DNA of 64,000 nt from Cantharellus purpuraceus (lineage: Eukaryota; Basidiomycota; Agaricomycetes; Cantharellales; Hydnaceae): the NCBI GenBank assembly GCA_025174535.1, contig JALBUN010000009.1:868001-932000 (forward strand), written 5' to 3'. The position numbers were made by a program, and so were the translations under genes. Below, piece after piece: positions 46,595-57,249 of the stretch. A model generated the notes under the pieces. It saw nothing but the letters and a program-made list of their open reading frames with translations, was not told the origin of the DNA and made no database searches. The stretch's first letter is position 1, and every line of letters begins with the position of its first letter.

Positions 46595-49177
46595 TCATAA
46601 GTATCCGGGGCGTCCTTGTCCTTGCCCTTGCCCCTGCCCCTGCCCTTGCCCATGCAATTGGTCTTGGTCATACGGGTCAAAGCTCGCTGTGCTCCCATGT
46701 GCATCCGAATACCCAATAGATCCACCATACCCACCACCACCGTACCCACCAGCCTCACCGTACTCACCAGCAACGGGAGCTTGCTGGAGGCTTCCCTGAC
46801 TCGGTGTCCACGACGAAGCATGGAGGTCGGCCTGACTATACTGGTGCAGCGGAATGAAACCATCTCCGCTCCCGCCTCCCGCGGGTTCGCGACTGTAGTC
46901 ATGAAACGCAGCCGACGACTCCGACACATCCTTGGCATCGCGATATCCACGGCCCATCGAGGTAGAGCGAACAATCCCACCAATGATGGTCTTCCGCGCA
47001 GCCGCCGCGCGCCGTTTCCGCGCGATGAGGACGGCTGCGAAGCCGCCGGCGATGGCAACAGCTGCGACACCTCCAACAGCCACGGCAATAATGACGCCGG
47101 TCGACGGCCCATTGTGCCCGCTACCGCTTCCCCCATTGGAGTCGCTGCTAGAAGAGCTTGCGGATCCTGCCGCATTGTTGCTCGACAAGACAGATGACGG
47201 AAGGACACTAGCGCCCGACACCGGTTGTGGCCCAAATTGGCCGTTCCCAACTATGACGAAAGTTCCGTTGGATGGAATGCCATGGATAACGACATAACAG
47301 AAAGTGGGACCGGGTTGATAAAGGTTTGGATTGGGTGGAAGCTGTGCAACGTGTAGCGTAATATGTCCGTCATCAGCGACCGTATATGTGTTATTAAGCT
47401 GCAGCAGCCGCTGACCCATGTTCATACCATGGGTAGTCCACCTGTGTGAATGTTTAGGGATCAAGAACCTCCACATTAAAGCGACAAGAGTCTCACCCTG
47501 GTCGAACAAGGACAACGGAGGTATTAGACGCAGCGTCGTTAGCGGACCCAGAGTAGGAAGTGGGCGAGATAGTGATATCAAAAGGATTCCCACCATATGA
47601 CATGGTCGTGGGTATACCCGTTGGCTGCGGACGAACCGAGGCCTTGAAGTATGGAGGATAAAAGCGTTCAGCGCGATACTCTGTCGGGAAAAATGCGGTT
47701 GCATTGTAATCCACGTTGGGGTTTGAACCCGCGACCAGAACCGAACCGTCAGGGAGTAGTAAAGCGGAGGAATGATACAACCGGGGGATAGTGGATGCTT
47801 GTAAACCATCATCAGACCAACGTTGTCCTAGAGGCTTGCTAGGATCGTAGATGGCGGGCTTTAGGACTGGGGCAGAGGCGAGAGACATGGCGAAAGGCAT
47901 GAGAGCTACATTAGGGATAGATCCTGTATTTGGTGCATATCCAGCTGTCCCGTTGGCGCCACCGTTGATCATGAGGATAGTCTGGTCGGGAAGAAGGATG
48001 AACTGTCCCATGGTGCGACCGGTGCTCATGTAGTCGTCTTGCACATAGCTTACTTGGCTGCCGTCAATGGGTTCAGGAGTGATCCGCTGGCAGTCGTTCG
48101 AAGCAGGGATGTCAAAGGTGTTAGCGACAGGATTTGCGTAATTTCCGTAGTCATCCGCAGACATGTTTGAGCCGCCGCAGAAGAGGATAGAAGGCGTATA
48201 ATTGTTGGCGGGCGTGAGGGGAAGCATGACCGAACCTCCAGAGGCGGGATACACACGGACGACGCCATTCTGCATGGGAGGGAGATCATTCTCCACGTTT
48301 GAAGTGTAATTCCATAAAACTATACACATAAGTTCGTGCATCTGAAGAACACATCTAGTGACTCACTGGTTGACAAATTAGCCTGTGCGAATATTAATCC
48401 AGAAGGCATGAGGTATAGATGGGCGTATGTATTGAGACCGCTCGTTTTCGTCATAAAAGCCATTTGCTGTGGTGTACCCCTGGGTGGATAGAACTCGTAC
48501 GTTGGTTCTGCAGCACCACCTGAAAACGTGGGATCGGTGTTTGGTGTGTTCCGATTGACGTATCCGCCGTTGACCATTCCACCAACAAGCACTACATATC
48601 CGTCCGCTAGGGCTTCCGCACCAGGGTACCATCGCTTCTGCGACATGGCAAGCAAACTAGAATTATCGAACCATTGACAAGTGCCATCAGTACACGGATT
48701 GATAATGCGGATGGCTTTCGCTCCGTCAAAGTCCTGGTATGTGGCATCGAACATGCCACTCGAGCCGTCGGGATTTCTTACAGAGCCAATGGCTCCCGTT
48801 GGCCCAATGGCACCGTTACCGCCAAATACGAAGAAGGAACCGTTCGGTGCATGCATGCCATTCGCGCAAAAGGTGTTTGTGCTCATGTCCATGACTGTTG
48901 CTTGGCTTGACGCAATATCCCACTCAACAGCCCAGGCTGGGTGGCCATTGATTTGGGTTGGATTATTTTCCACCTTGTCAAGAATATAGACCTTTTTCTC
49001 ATTCCCAAGGAACATCTGGAGGAACGTGAGCTGGTTTTGAGATGAAATAAGGATGCTTACCATCATCGCGCTGACTTTAGTCTCGCCAACGATGCTGAAG
49101 GTTCCTGGTTGTTGTGCATTGGTAAAAGCGGTGAAGAGGAAAGGAGTGAGGGGCCATAGCGCTAATAAAGACCGCAT
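46595..49177 (-). CDS. Copper radical oxidase (glyoxal oxidase type, AA5_1) with C-terminal membrane anchor and GQ-repeat tail
   Basis: Secreted or surface enzyme that oxidises aldehydes and yields H2O2. It begins MRSLLALWPLTPFLFTAFTN as a signal peptide, cleaved near NAQQPGTF. Visible: MDMSTNTFCANGMHAPNGSF (Cys of the Tyr-Cys crosslink), KRWYPGAEALADG (Tyr), PRLYHSSALLLPDGSVLVAG (Tyr and His copper ligands), and WTTHGMNMGQRLLQL (His). A DUF1929 part follows (YQPGPTFCYVVIHGIPSNGT). Then comes a Ser/Gly-rich linker, a hydrophobic helix (GVIIAVAVGGVAAVAIAGG), a basic stop (ARKRRAAAARK), and a cytoplasmic Gly/Ser/Tyr-rich tail ending in several GQ repeats. Introns lie near 49090-49040, 48370-48320 and 47500-47450; about 800 residues. 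All copper and radical residues are kept, so it is probably active. Confidence 0.93.
46608..46655 (-). repeat. Hexanucleotide-like coding repeat encoding (Gly-Gln)n
   Basis: On the plus strand, CCTTGC, CCCTGC and CCATGC units follow each other several times. They encode a Gly-Gln run at the very end of the copper radical oxidase. Synonymous changes between units suggest slippage followed by drift. Confidence 0.75.
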
Positions 49178-49733
49178 TTGAAGAAAAAGAGGAGGTCGTG
49201 GTGCGAGGGGCACTGTATCGCGGAGAGGACAGGAGTAGGAATGAGTAGAGGGAGAGGGTTGTTAGCGACAGTCTCAAGTTCGTGCTTTAGGCGGCTAAAT
49301 CAGGCAGCTGATTCCGTCATGATTGGGGCTGCTTCATTTGTGGGAAAAGGACGAAAAGTTTGCGGCACTGCCTCGATGAACTAGTTTGCCTAAACGGCGA
49401 CTCCTTGAGATAAAATTGTAGGAATAGAGCCATCTCTGCTCTTTCGCTAGGAAAAAATGTAGACAGCAAAAATACAACGGACATATGTGCAATAGGCCGG
49501 TAAGACTCTAGGAACAGGCATGTCAACCGCGTGAGTTTCTGCCAGCACGGCACAAACGGCAACAACGACATCCGGCGTGATTGCTGCCATGCTGCCTATA
49601 GCCAAACCAGGCTCCTGTCCTCGACGATTTAATGACGCGCTTTAACAAACCCCTATGCAACGTCATGCCGCGGGTCCGCTTTCTCCTTAATAAAAAGGCG
49701 GGGTTCCGCACCCGTCGACCTGAATTATCAACA
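49178..49733. other. Divergent intergenic region (oxidase and small-protein promoters)
   Basis: About 555 bp between the 5' ends of the copper radical oxidase (-) and the small conserved gene (+). A TAATAAAAAGG stretch near 49687 could be a weak TATA-like site for the latter. Confidence 0.4.
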
Positions 49734-50113
49734 ATGTCCAACTTACAGTCAAACCCGAGACCCAACCAAACTGGCACCACCGGCGTCAGTGGCGAGTCTG
49801 GCAAAGGCGGCACCAGTGGCGGCGGAGACATGCTTGACAAAGCCATTGCGTTTCTTGAGCGAAAGGCAGGGCACGAGCAGGTATCTATAGCCTTTGCCGG
49901 TACTTTTGACGGGGGCGTTGTTAACCCGCCCTTCTCTTTGACTTGAAAAGAGCCGGAGCACGACGGAGAAGATAAGCGACGGTCTTCGCAAAGGAATCCA
50001 CAAAGTCACAGGTTTTCAAATTTGTTTGGGCTGGCCTGACATTTTCACCGATGTCTACACTCACAGGCAAAGATGTTCCCATTGCGGACAAGGATTATTC
50101 GCAAAACCAGTAG
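49734..50113 (+). CDS. Small conserved fungal hydrophilic protein (84 residues), function unknown
   Basis: Three exons: 49734-49880, 49951-50011 and 50067-50113, summing to 255 nt. It starts MSNLQSNPRPNQTGTTG. A Gly/Ser/Thr-rich stretch follows, then DMLDKAIAFLERKAGHEQ, SRSTTEKISDGLRKGIHKV and TGKDVPIADKDYSQNQ. The block DK-A-xx-xEKKxGH then STTEKISDGxR and TGKxVPI recurs in small proteins of many Agaricomycetes, often seen in stress-related sets from my general knowledge; no biochemical function is known to me. Splice phases agree and the sequence is intact. Confidence 0.8.
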
Positions 50114-50894
50114 TTGTGATCCGATGGCCCAGGGTTTCTGTATATGGCGAGACTTGATCCTTTGAATCCTTTATGTAACAGACAAAAAAATGATCAAAGG
50201 ACCCGCAATCGTGAGGTACTTTGCTTCCGAATGACAGGATACTGGTACGCATTCAAGTCTTGTACTTGTCTATCGGCACTGTCCTTTAGCAAATAGCAAC
50301 AAGTGAGGCTGAAAAGCGTTATTTGGACAACGCGAGATACGGTCTCACGACAATTGAAACGCATGTTAGCATGCATACTTCTCCACACAACATTCACGGC
50401 TCACTAGTAGAGGACATGGGTGACACAACACGAAAAGTTAGTGCTGTTACAAGATCGTATACCTTGCACCTGTGATATGCTGCAGCTTCCATCGATAATA
50501 TATCGTAGCAATTGATTGTAGACCAAAGGCCAAATCATCTAGTAGGAAAAGACATATTGATCACTTGCAGAGGAGCCAGTAACTTTCATGTGACGTAATG
50601 GGCATGAGGCGACTTGCCACATGCAAACCCTGCGCGGAGAGTAGGATTGTGTCAAGCTGTTTTGCAGGAGGGAAACCGTGGTGACAACTTGCGTCAATGC
50701 ACTGCAAGTCTTTGCTTGACTCTGAGGATGCTTGATTGATTGAGAGCAAGAAAGAAAGGAGTGAAGCTTTATCTTTGATATTAGAAGCGTTGCGTGATTT
50801 CATTTCACTGCACAAGCGTGCGTGACGCGTGACTGATCTACGTAACGCTCCAAGTAACTGCCTTCGGACTGCTCGACAAGGATCAGCTTTCCCA
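50114..50894. other. Intergenic region, no gene recognised
   Basis: About 780 bp between the small conserved gene and the VHS-GAT gene. A 138-codon minus-strand frame overlaps the 5' end of the VHS-GAT gene and is taken as chance. Confidence 0.4.
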
Positions 50895-52745
50895 ATGTTA
50901 AATAATGCTTGGATCAGTGTATCTCCGGTGGAGGTCCTGGTGCAAAGGGCATGCGACCCAGCTCTACATGAGCCCAATTACGCTGTGCACTTAGAACTCG
51001 CTGAGCACATCAATACCAAAAAGGCCAATACGTGCGTTCTGGACTTTTGCTTGTACAGGCACTCCTATAACATTATGATGCCAGTCCTCGAGAGGCGGCG
51101 ATGGCGACAGTGCGCCTAGTCAATCACCGCAATCCACATATATCTATCCTAGCCCTTTCCCTTCTGGACACTCTCGTCGAGTCGTGTGGATACCCCTTCC
51201 ACTTGCAGGTCTCGACCAAAGAATTTCTCAATGAGCTGGTTCGCCGCTTTCCAGAACGACCACCTCCCTTTCCCGGTCCAGTCATGTCACGAATATTAGA
51301 GACGATCCAAGGATGGAAGGGGGGTATCTGCGTAACATCAAGGTGGAAGGAGGACCTAGGGAATATCAGGGACATGCACCGATTATTAAGTTTCAAGGGT
51401 AGGGATCCATGCTTTCTCTCTGTTAATCCACTCTTAATTGGTGAGACAGGTTATCGATTTCGTGATCGATCCCGGAACGCAGCCTCATCTTCTACTGGAT
51501 CTGTACGTGCTACAGTGCTAGGGAAGTTGTTTGCATTGTTGACTTTATGACTAGCAAGAGTTGAAGTCAGCCGAAGAGTTGGAATCAGAGGATCGGGAAG
51601 CCCAGGCGGCGGTGTGTCATTCGCGTTTGTTTGGAATTCGTCTGATTTCGTACCCAGAAACTGCAAGAACTCATCCGAAGAGGGACACCGCGAGATCTGT
51701 CAGCGGCGCAAGAGTTGATGAAGGTCATGGCTGGAGCAGTACGTCCAGTGTCATAGCACAAGGCGCTTGGTTGATTCTTATGACAAACTATGCCAGAATC
51801 CTGACGCCAAGCCCGACTATCGCACGCAATCTTTGACAGAACTTAACAAGCTTGAACAAAAGGTCATCCTTCTCAATGAAATGCTCGACAACGTCGATTC
51901 GGGACGTAGGGAACGCTTTGCTACTGGTGATGTGTACGATGTACGTTTTACTATATGTCCTGCTTTGCCCATTGAGACTTAGGCCCTTTACACAGCAAGT
52001 TGCCACACCCCTCATTTCTGCGCGACCTAAGCTTCAAAAATGGATATCGGATGCAGAATCCGATGACCCAGAGTCCTTAGGTATCTTTCAACGTCGTAAG
52101 CTGTTTGGCCACAATTTTCTAACGTGATATGCAGCTATTTTCTTGCAGATAAACGACCAAATCAATAATGTACTGTCGCGGTTCGAGGCGTTCAAAAAGG
52201 GTGATTATACAGCAGTAGCGAACGCTATTCCCGCTAATCTAGCCGGGTCGTACGTGGTTTCATTCGTATCTTGATTATGACGCTATTTAGATGTCGTTTT
52301 ATGCAGGGAAAATGCGATTAAGTCGGATTTGATCGACTTGCTTGACGAACCCTCACCTCAGTCGGGTCAACAAAGTAGCAATTCAGCGAATGAACTTGCT
52401 GATCTCTTCGGCCCCGCAGGCCCTGCAGCTGCTTCCCCTCCTCTTGCGTTCGGTGGTAGTCAAAGCAGAAACGGCGGAGGGGCAGCGTCATCTTCCAATT
52501 TGGTCGGGCTTGCGCAAGGCTTTGGTGGGATCATGTTGCCAGGGACGCCTCAGCCACAGGTGCAGCCCCCACAGCCGCGAAATCCGCAGTTGCCGCTCCA
52601 GACCCCTTTGTATTCGTCCACGCCGCCTGTTGCCAGTGCAACTACATTGGGGGGCGCGACGACACAACGGGCGCAGACGCAGACGCAGAGCTCATCTCAA
52701 TCCAAGAGTAATGATCCGTTTGCCGACTTGGCGGGTTTGTTCTAG
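50895..52745 (+). CDS. VHS-GAT domain trafficking adaptor (GGA-like, without C-terminal ear)
   Basis: Clathrin-adaptor-like protein of trans-Golgi or endosome sorting. It starts MLNNAWISVSPVEVLVQRAC with the VHS domain: DPALHEPNYAVHLELAEHIN, TPREAAMATVRLVNHRNPHI, LDTLVESCGYPFHLQVSTKE, LNELVRRFPERPP. Then comes a hinge (LKSAEELESEDREAQAA) and a GAT domain: SLTELNKLEQKVILLNEMLD and NVDSGRRERFATGDVYDQVA, then INDQINNVLSRFEAFKKGDY. After SDLIDLLDEPSP, a clathrin-box-like stretch, the rest is Gly/Ser/Pro/Gln-rich and ends SKSNDPFADLAGLF. The gamma-adaptin ear found in classical GGAs is absent. At least seven exons with 50-70 bp introns. The start was chosen because it gives the full VHS first helix. 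Confidence 0.87.
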
Positions 52746-54210
52746 GGTTGTCATATGAGACGTAGCTTGGGTGGGAGTAGATGTATGGATGATGGAACTA
52801 CGCTATATGCATCTTGTTGAACCGAGGGTGGGTGAAACGGCGGTGGATGTAATGTTGCCAGCATCTTGGGGTTTCTCTATTATTCAAATAATATCCTAGG
52901 AGCGGTCGTCAAGATGCTCCACCATCCATGTTGGTCTGCCTAATTCTGCAACAACATGCACTGCGGTGCATTCTATTTCTTGGAAAATTCAAACATACCA
53001 AGGTGTGGTGCTATTTACGCCTTATGTATGGGTCGTATATTGCGCTGCACTGCTGCCCTTGATAATTCTGATGTGAATACAGGAATTGATGTTTTTATGT
53101 TTTGCACCCGTCTGGTCAATTTTGAATTGTGTGTGCACCTGCGGCTGTAACAGGCATTTGAACATCGCCCCAACACCGGCTTGTAGCAGGCGTTGCTAAA
53201 CCCTCATAGGAGGTTAAAAATGAATAGCACCGAATTGATCTGTGGTGTCTCGTTTGGTGACGGATAGGTTGATATTCGGAGTAGGTGCCACACCCCATAT
53301 TGCATGTATCGGAAACCCCTCGCGCACCTGTAGGATTGGCGGCATAGCGAGTGGTATTGCTTGCTTTCCCTGTGACCCCGTGAATTAAGGGCGGAAAACC
53401 AATGCATGCAGTCTGCTTCTTGATCTCGCTAAAAGGCCCTCTTGTCTTCTACTAGTTGTCCGCCCTCGAAGTGTTTATCTCCTGAGCTGACCAGTGTACA
53501 TGATATATTGATATCTGTTGATGTAGGGATGGGCCCGAAGTGTTTGATCTTTTTGTGCCGCTCAGAATCGGATATTTCCGCCCCCTCGTTGCGTCATTTG
53601 TTTCGCACTAGAGACCATCTGCATACCTACCGCCTCTGGACATCATCAACCTTTGAGCCTGCAGACATTTGTGAAATATTGTCGCTGCATCTGGCAGACA
53701 CAGTTATGACCTAGACTTGTATGGCTGAATATGGAAAGGTTAATTAATCTATTGAAGCTTTGCGGTTAGTGGAAAGATGTGTATGGTAGTTTAGGCAATA
53801 CGGAAAACCATTCCATTCTAACTACATACCAATAACACGGAAACCAGGTCGCTAGAAGTCCAATAGAAAAGGGAGATAAAGTAGGTTGGAACTACCTACT
53901 GACTTGTGTCCAACCGTAACAGGAGCAATATCATGATTACATAAGATCATCTTGAAGCTGCTGGGGCCCCGCTCTCTGTTATGTAATGTGATACGTGGCA
54001 AGAAATCCTCCCAATTCGCTTGAAATTCTCCTTGAAATGTCCACATACCTTCCCTGTCCATCAGTATGCTTTTGTGTTATTGTAGAAACTAATTCAACCC
54101 CGTGACAGTGACTCTGTCACATAACAGACAACTCTGCTTACATAAGGTCTTCGTTGGGTGGCTCGCGCTCAGGTGAACGTTGTCGATAAAAACCAAGATC
54201 CAAGACCTCC
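52746..54210. other. Intergenic region, no gene recognised
   Basis: About 1.46 kb with only short open frames and no recognisable domain on either strand. Confidence 0.4.
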
Positions 54211-57200
54211 ATGTCACGTTCCCGTTCAGGGACATTGTCAGCCCCCGGGCATCACCGTACTCGAACCAATTCTCAATCACACATAGAGTCCGCTATCTCT
54301 GCAATCCAGCAACGGGGTGAAAATGTAGATGCATCAGGGGCGTTCATACCCGGAACAGGAGGTTTCATCGGAGGCCCTCCGGACCGAGGTGCAGTCACTG
54401 CAACTGGAACAAGTCCTCGAGGTGCGAACGTGCGACACAGGAAGGACCATACGCATCACATTTTCAATGGGAAACGAGTCAAGACAACTGAAAGGATCTG
54501 CGACGAAGTTGGTGGACTTCACCGTGCAACCATTTTTATAAACTGATTCTCTGGTTGCAAAGGTTCCACCCCCGGCCGCTTACCCCCCTTCTGAGCCCCA
54601 GTTCTGGTCGCATGCTGACTCGAACAACCCGCGACCCTCGTTACCTTTCCTGAGAGAACACTTTCATTCTGAGGGTCGTTTAACGGAAGAACAGGTAAGT
54701 TTAGGCAGCTGAATAGAGATAGATGGCGTGAATATGACGATGAATGGCGGGGGTGATGTGTCATGCTTCGTCTTCAACATCAAACAGTCTCTCCCCTGTT
54801 ATCACTCATTATGTCTCGATTAGGCTTTATATATCCTTGCCGCAACGACAAGCATTCTAGAGCGTGAGCCAAACTTGATTCGCGTCGGAGATGGAACTAC
54901 CGGTATGTTTCATAATTATCATTTCTTCACGTCTTATGTATAACCCCAACCGAAATACCCAGTCTGTGGGGATGTTCACGGACAATATGTATGTCATCAA
55001 GAAAGCTTGAAATCCGGCGTTTCTCAACGAATTTAGTATGACCTACTCAAGCTTTTCGAAATCGGCGGTGATCCGTCTGAGACACCGTACCTATTTCTAG
55101 GCGACTACGTGGATCGTGGCACCTTTGGAATTGAGGTGACATCTCCCTTTGGTTCCTATTCCCCCATAACCCTTACGAGGCTACATCCAGTGCCTTCTCT
55201 ACTTATATACTCTCAAGCTACATTATCCAACGACCTTCTTTTTACTCCGCGGAAACCATGAGTGCCGACACCTAACGGAATTTTTTACATTCAAGAAAGA
55301 ATGTGCGTGTTATCCGCTGTTCTCGTTAGCTTCTTGTGCACAGAAATAGATGTGTACTCCCCATCTATAACCCATATGTCACAATGCCAAAGTCGTCATT
55401 CAAGTCACTAATGTAATCACTTAGGTCTGCACAAGTACTCCTCGACGGTGTACGATGCTTGTATTCGTTCCTTCCATGCGCTGCCATTAGCGGCGCTTCT
55501 TGACGAGCGCTTCCTTTGTGTGCATGGTGGAATCGGACCTGATATGAGGACGCTGGCAGACTTGAATAAGGTGGATCATATGCACCCTTCATCTACTGTC
55601 ACCAAGTTGACGCCTTCGGCATCAGGTGAATCGATTTCGAGAGCCAGGGATGGAAGGGATATTGTGCGATATTCTCTGGGCCGATCCAATTGAGAATTAC
55701 TCGCGAGTCCCTGATCCTGGCGAACCACCCATGCCTCAGGCCAAACGACTGCCACCTCGTGAGTCCTTGATTGTACTGTCAATATGAGTCATTGTATACT
55801 GATTTCGTGCTGTGTACTGTTTAGGCAAACGTCGAGGATCAGGAAGACAGGAGGATCATGATGGCTCTGATGCCGAAGGCGAATTGCTTCCCCCGGGATT
55901 CGTGCATAATCATGTCAGAGGATGTTCCTATTTCTACACGTGAGTATGCTTCGCGAGCTCCCGTTCCATGGTATATATGTAGTGATTTCACTTATTATCG
56001 GCAGCTATACGGCCGTGTGCGATTTTCTTCGACGCAACAATCTACTAAGTATTATACGCGCGCACGAGGCCCAAGACGCTGGGTACGTAGTATTCCCGAC
56101 ATGGCGTTCACGCTCTGAAACTGCAATTAGATATACGATGTACCGCAAGACAGAGAGTGACTTTCCGTCATTAATCACTATCTTTTCTGCGCCCAATTAC
56201 CTGGATGCATACAATAATCGAGCTGCCGTGATCAAGTACATTGGCCAAAATATCACCATCAGACAGTTCAATGCAAGGAGACACCCGTATTACTTACCTG
56301 GATTTTCGGATGCATTCACCTGGAGTTTGCCGTTTGTAGGAGCGAAGAGTACGTGTTGTCCTGAGATTAGTGTTTGATGATTGTTTTAAAGTTCGGATGC
56401 AGTTGCAGAAATGTTGCTGGCAATTCTCAATTGTTGTACACGCGAAGAACTCGAGGAGTCAACCGAAGAGAATGAGGAGGACCTCTCCGTAGGAGATCAC
56501 GTTGACGAGGAGAGGATGCTGCAACGCGAGGCAATCAAGAACAAGGTCTTGGCAGTGGGCAGGATGGCCAGAGTATTTGATTTACTAAGGTCAGTTCACT
56601 TTAGTGTGTTTGGCACAGGTTTTAATCATACTATGGGTGACCACAGAGAAGAGGCAGAAGGTGTCTCTGAGTTGACTTTGGAGAATGCGCCGCGCGAGGA
56701 TGCGCAAACGTATAGGGATACTAAACTAGGCACTCAGGGCCAAAGAATCAGAAAGTCAATCCACAACTTCGACGAAGCGTATGTGCTCTCCTTGATTTGT
56801 GTATATGTTGTGAACAGGGTGTTTCTAGGCGGAGGTCTGACATTCTCAATGAGCATATTCCACTGGCCCGACCTAGTTCTCCCTGGCAACATGCCACTTC
56901 AAATATACAAACACGATCAGCAGATATCTCCGGACCATACACAAATCCCAGCCGTCCGGTACCAACTGCTCACCCGCCATCTTTCGGAGGCGCCGCAGAG
57001 TCGTCTTCCTCTGGTCCTACTTGGGAATATAGTACCTCGTCATTACTTCCACGTCGGCGAAGCACCGCAGGCGATACTGCGACAATGATCAGAAGAACCC
57101 TTGAAGGAAGTGAGGACGAGGAACAAGAAATCTTGGACCTTGCAAGGCGCTTGTCGCGACCATTAATAGGCAAAGACGTGAGACATGCTTATGGTGGCAG

Positions 57201-57249
57201 TGGATCTAATAGGGACCCCCGAGGGATCAAACGGATGGAGACTGCCTAA
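54211..57249 (+). CDS. CNA1: Calcineurin catalytic subunit A (calcium/calmodulin-dependent serine/threonine phosphatase, PP2B)
   Basis: Phosphatase that activates Crz1-type transcription factors and stress responses. It begins [20 protein letters not shown], an N-terminal extension of about 80 residues longer than in animal forms. Then [19 protein letters not shown] and [18 protein letters not shown]. The catalytic metal motifs are [51 protein letters not shown] and [47 protein letters not shown] and [20 protein letters not shown] follow. The calcineurin-B-binding helix and calmodulin site lie in [20 protein letters not shown]. The autoinhibitory segment [18 protein letters not shown] comes next. 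The tail is Ser/Arg-rich and ends RGIKRMETA. About ten exons; every catalytic block is intact. Confidence 0.94.

Noticed and set aside
46570..47250. 226-codon minus-strand frame and 193-codon plus-strand frame over the copper radical oxidase tail
   Set aside because: They overlap the oxidase C-terminal exon in other frames and are Arg/Pro/Ser-rich as expected from GC-rich shadow frames.
50561..50977. 138-codon minus-strand frame
   Set aside because: Overlaps the first exon of the VHS-GAT gene on the opposite strand and has no recognisable motif.
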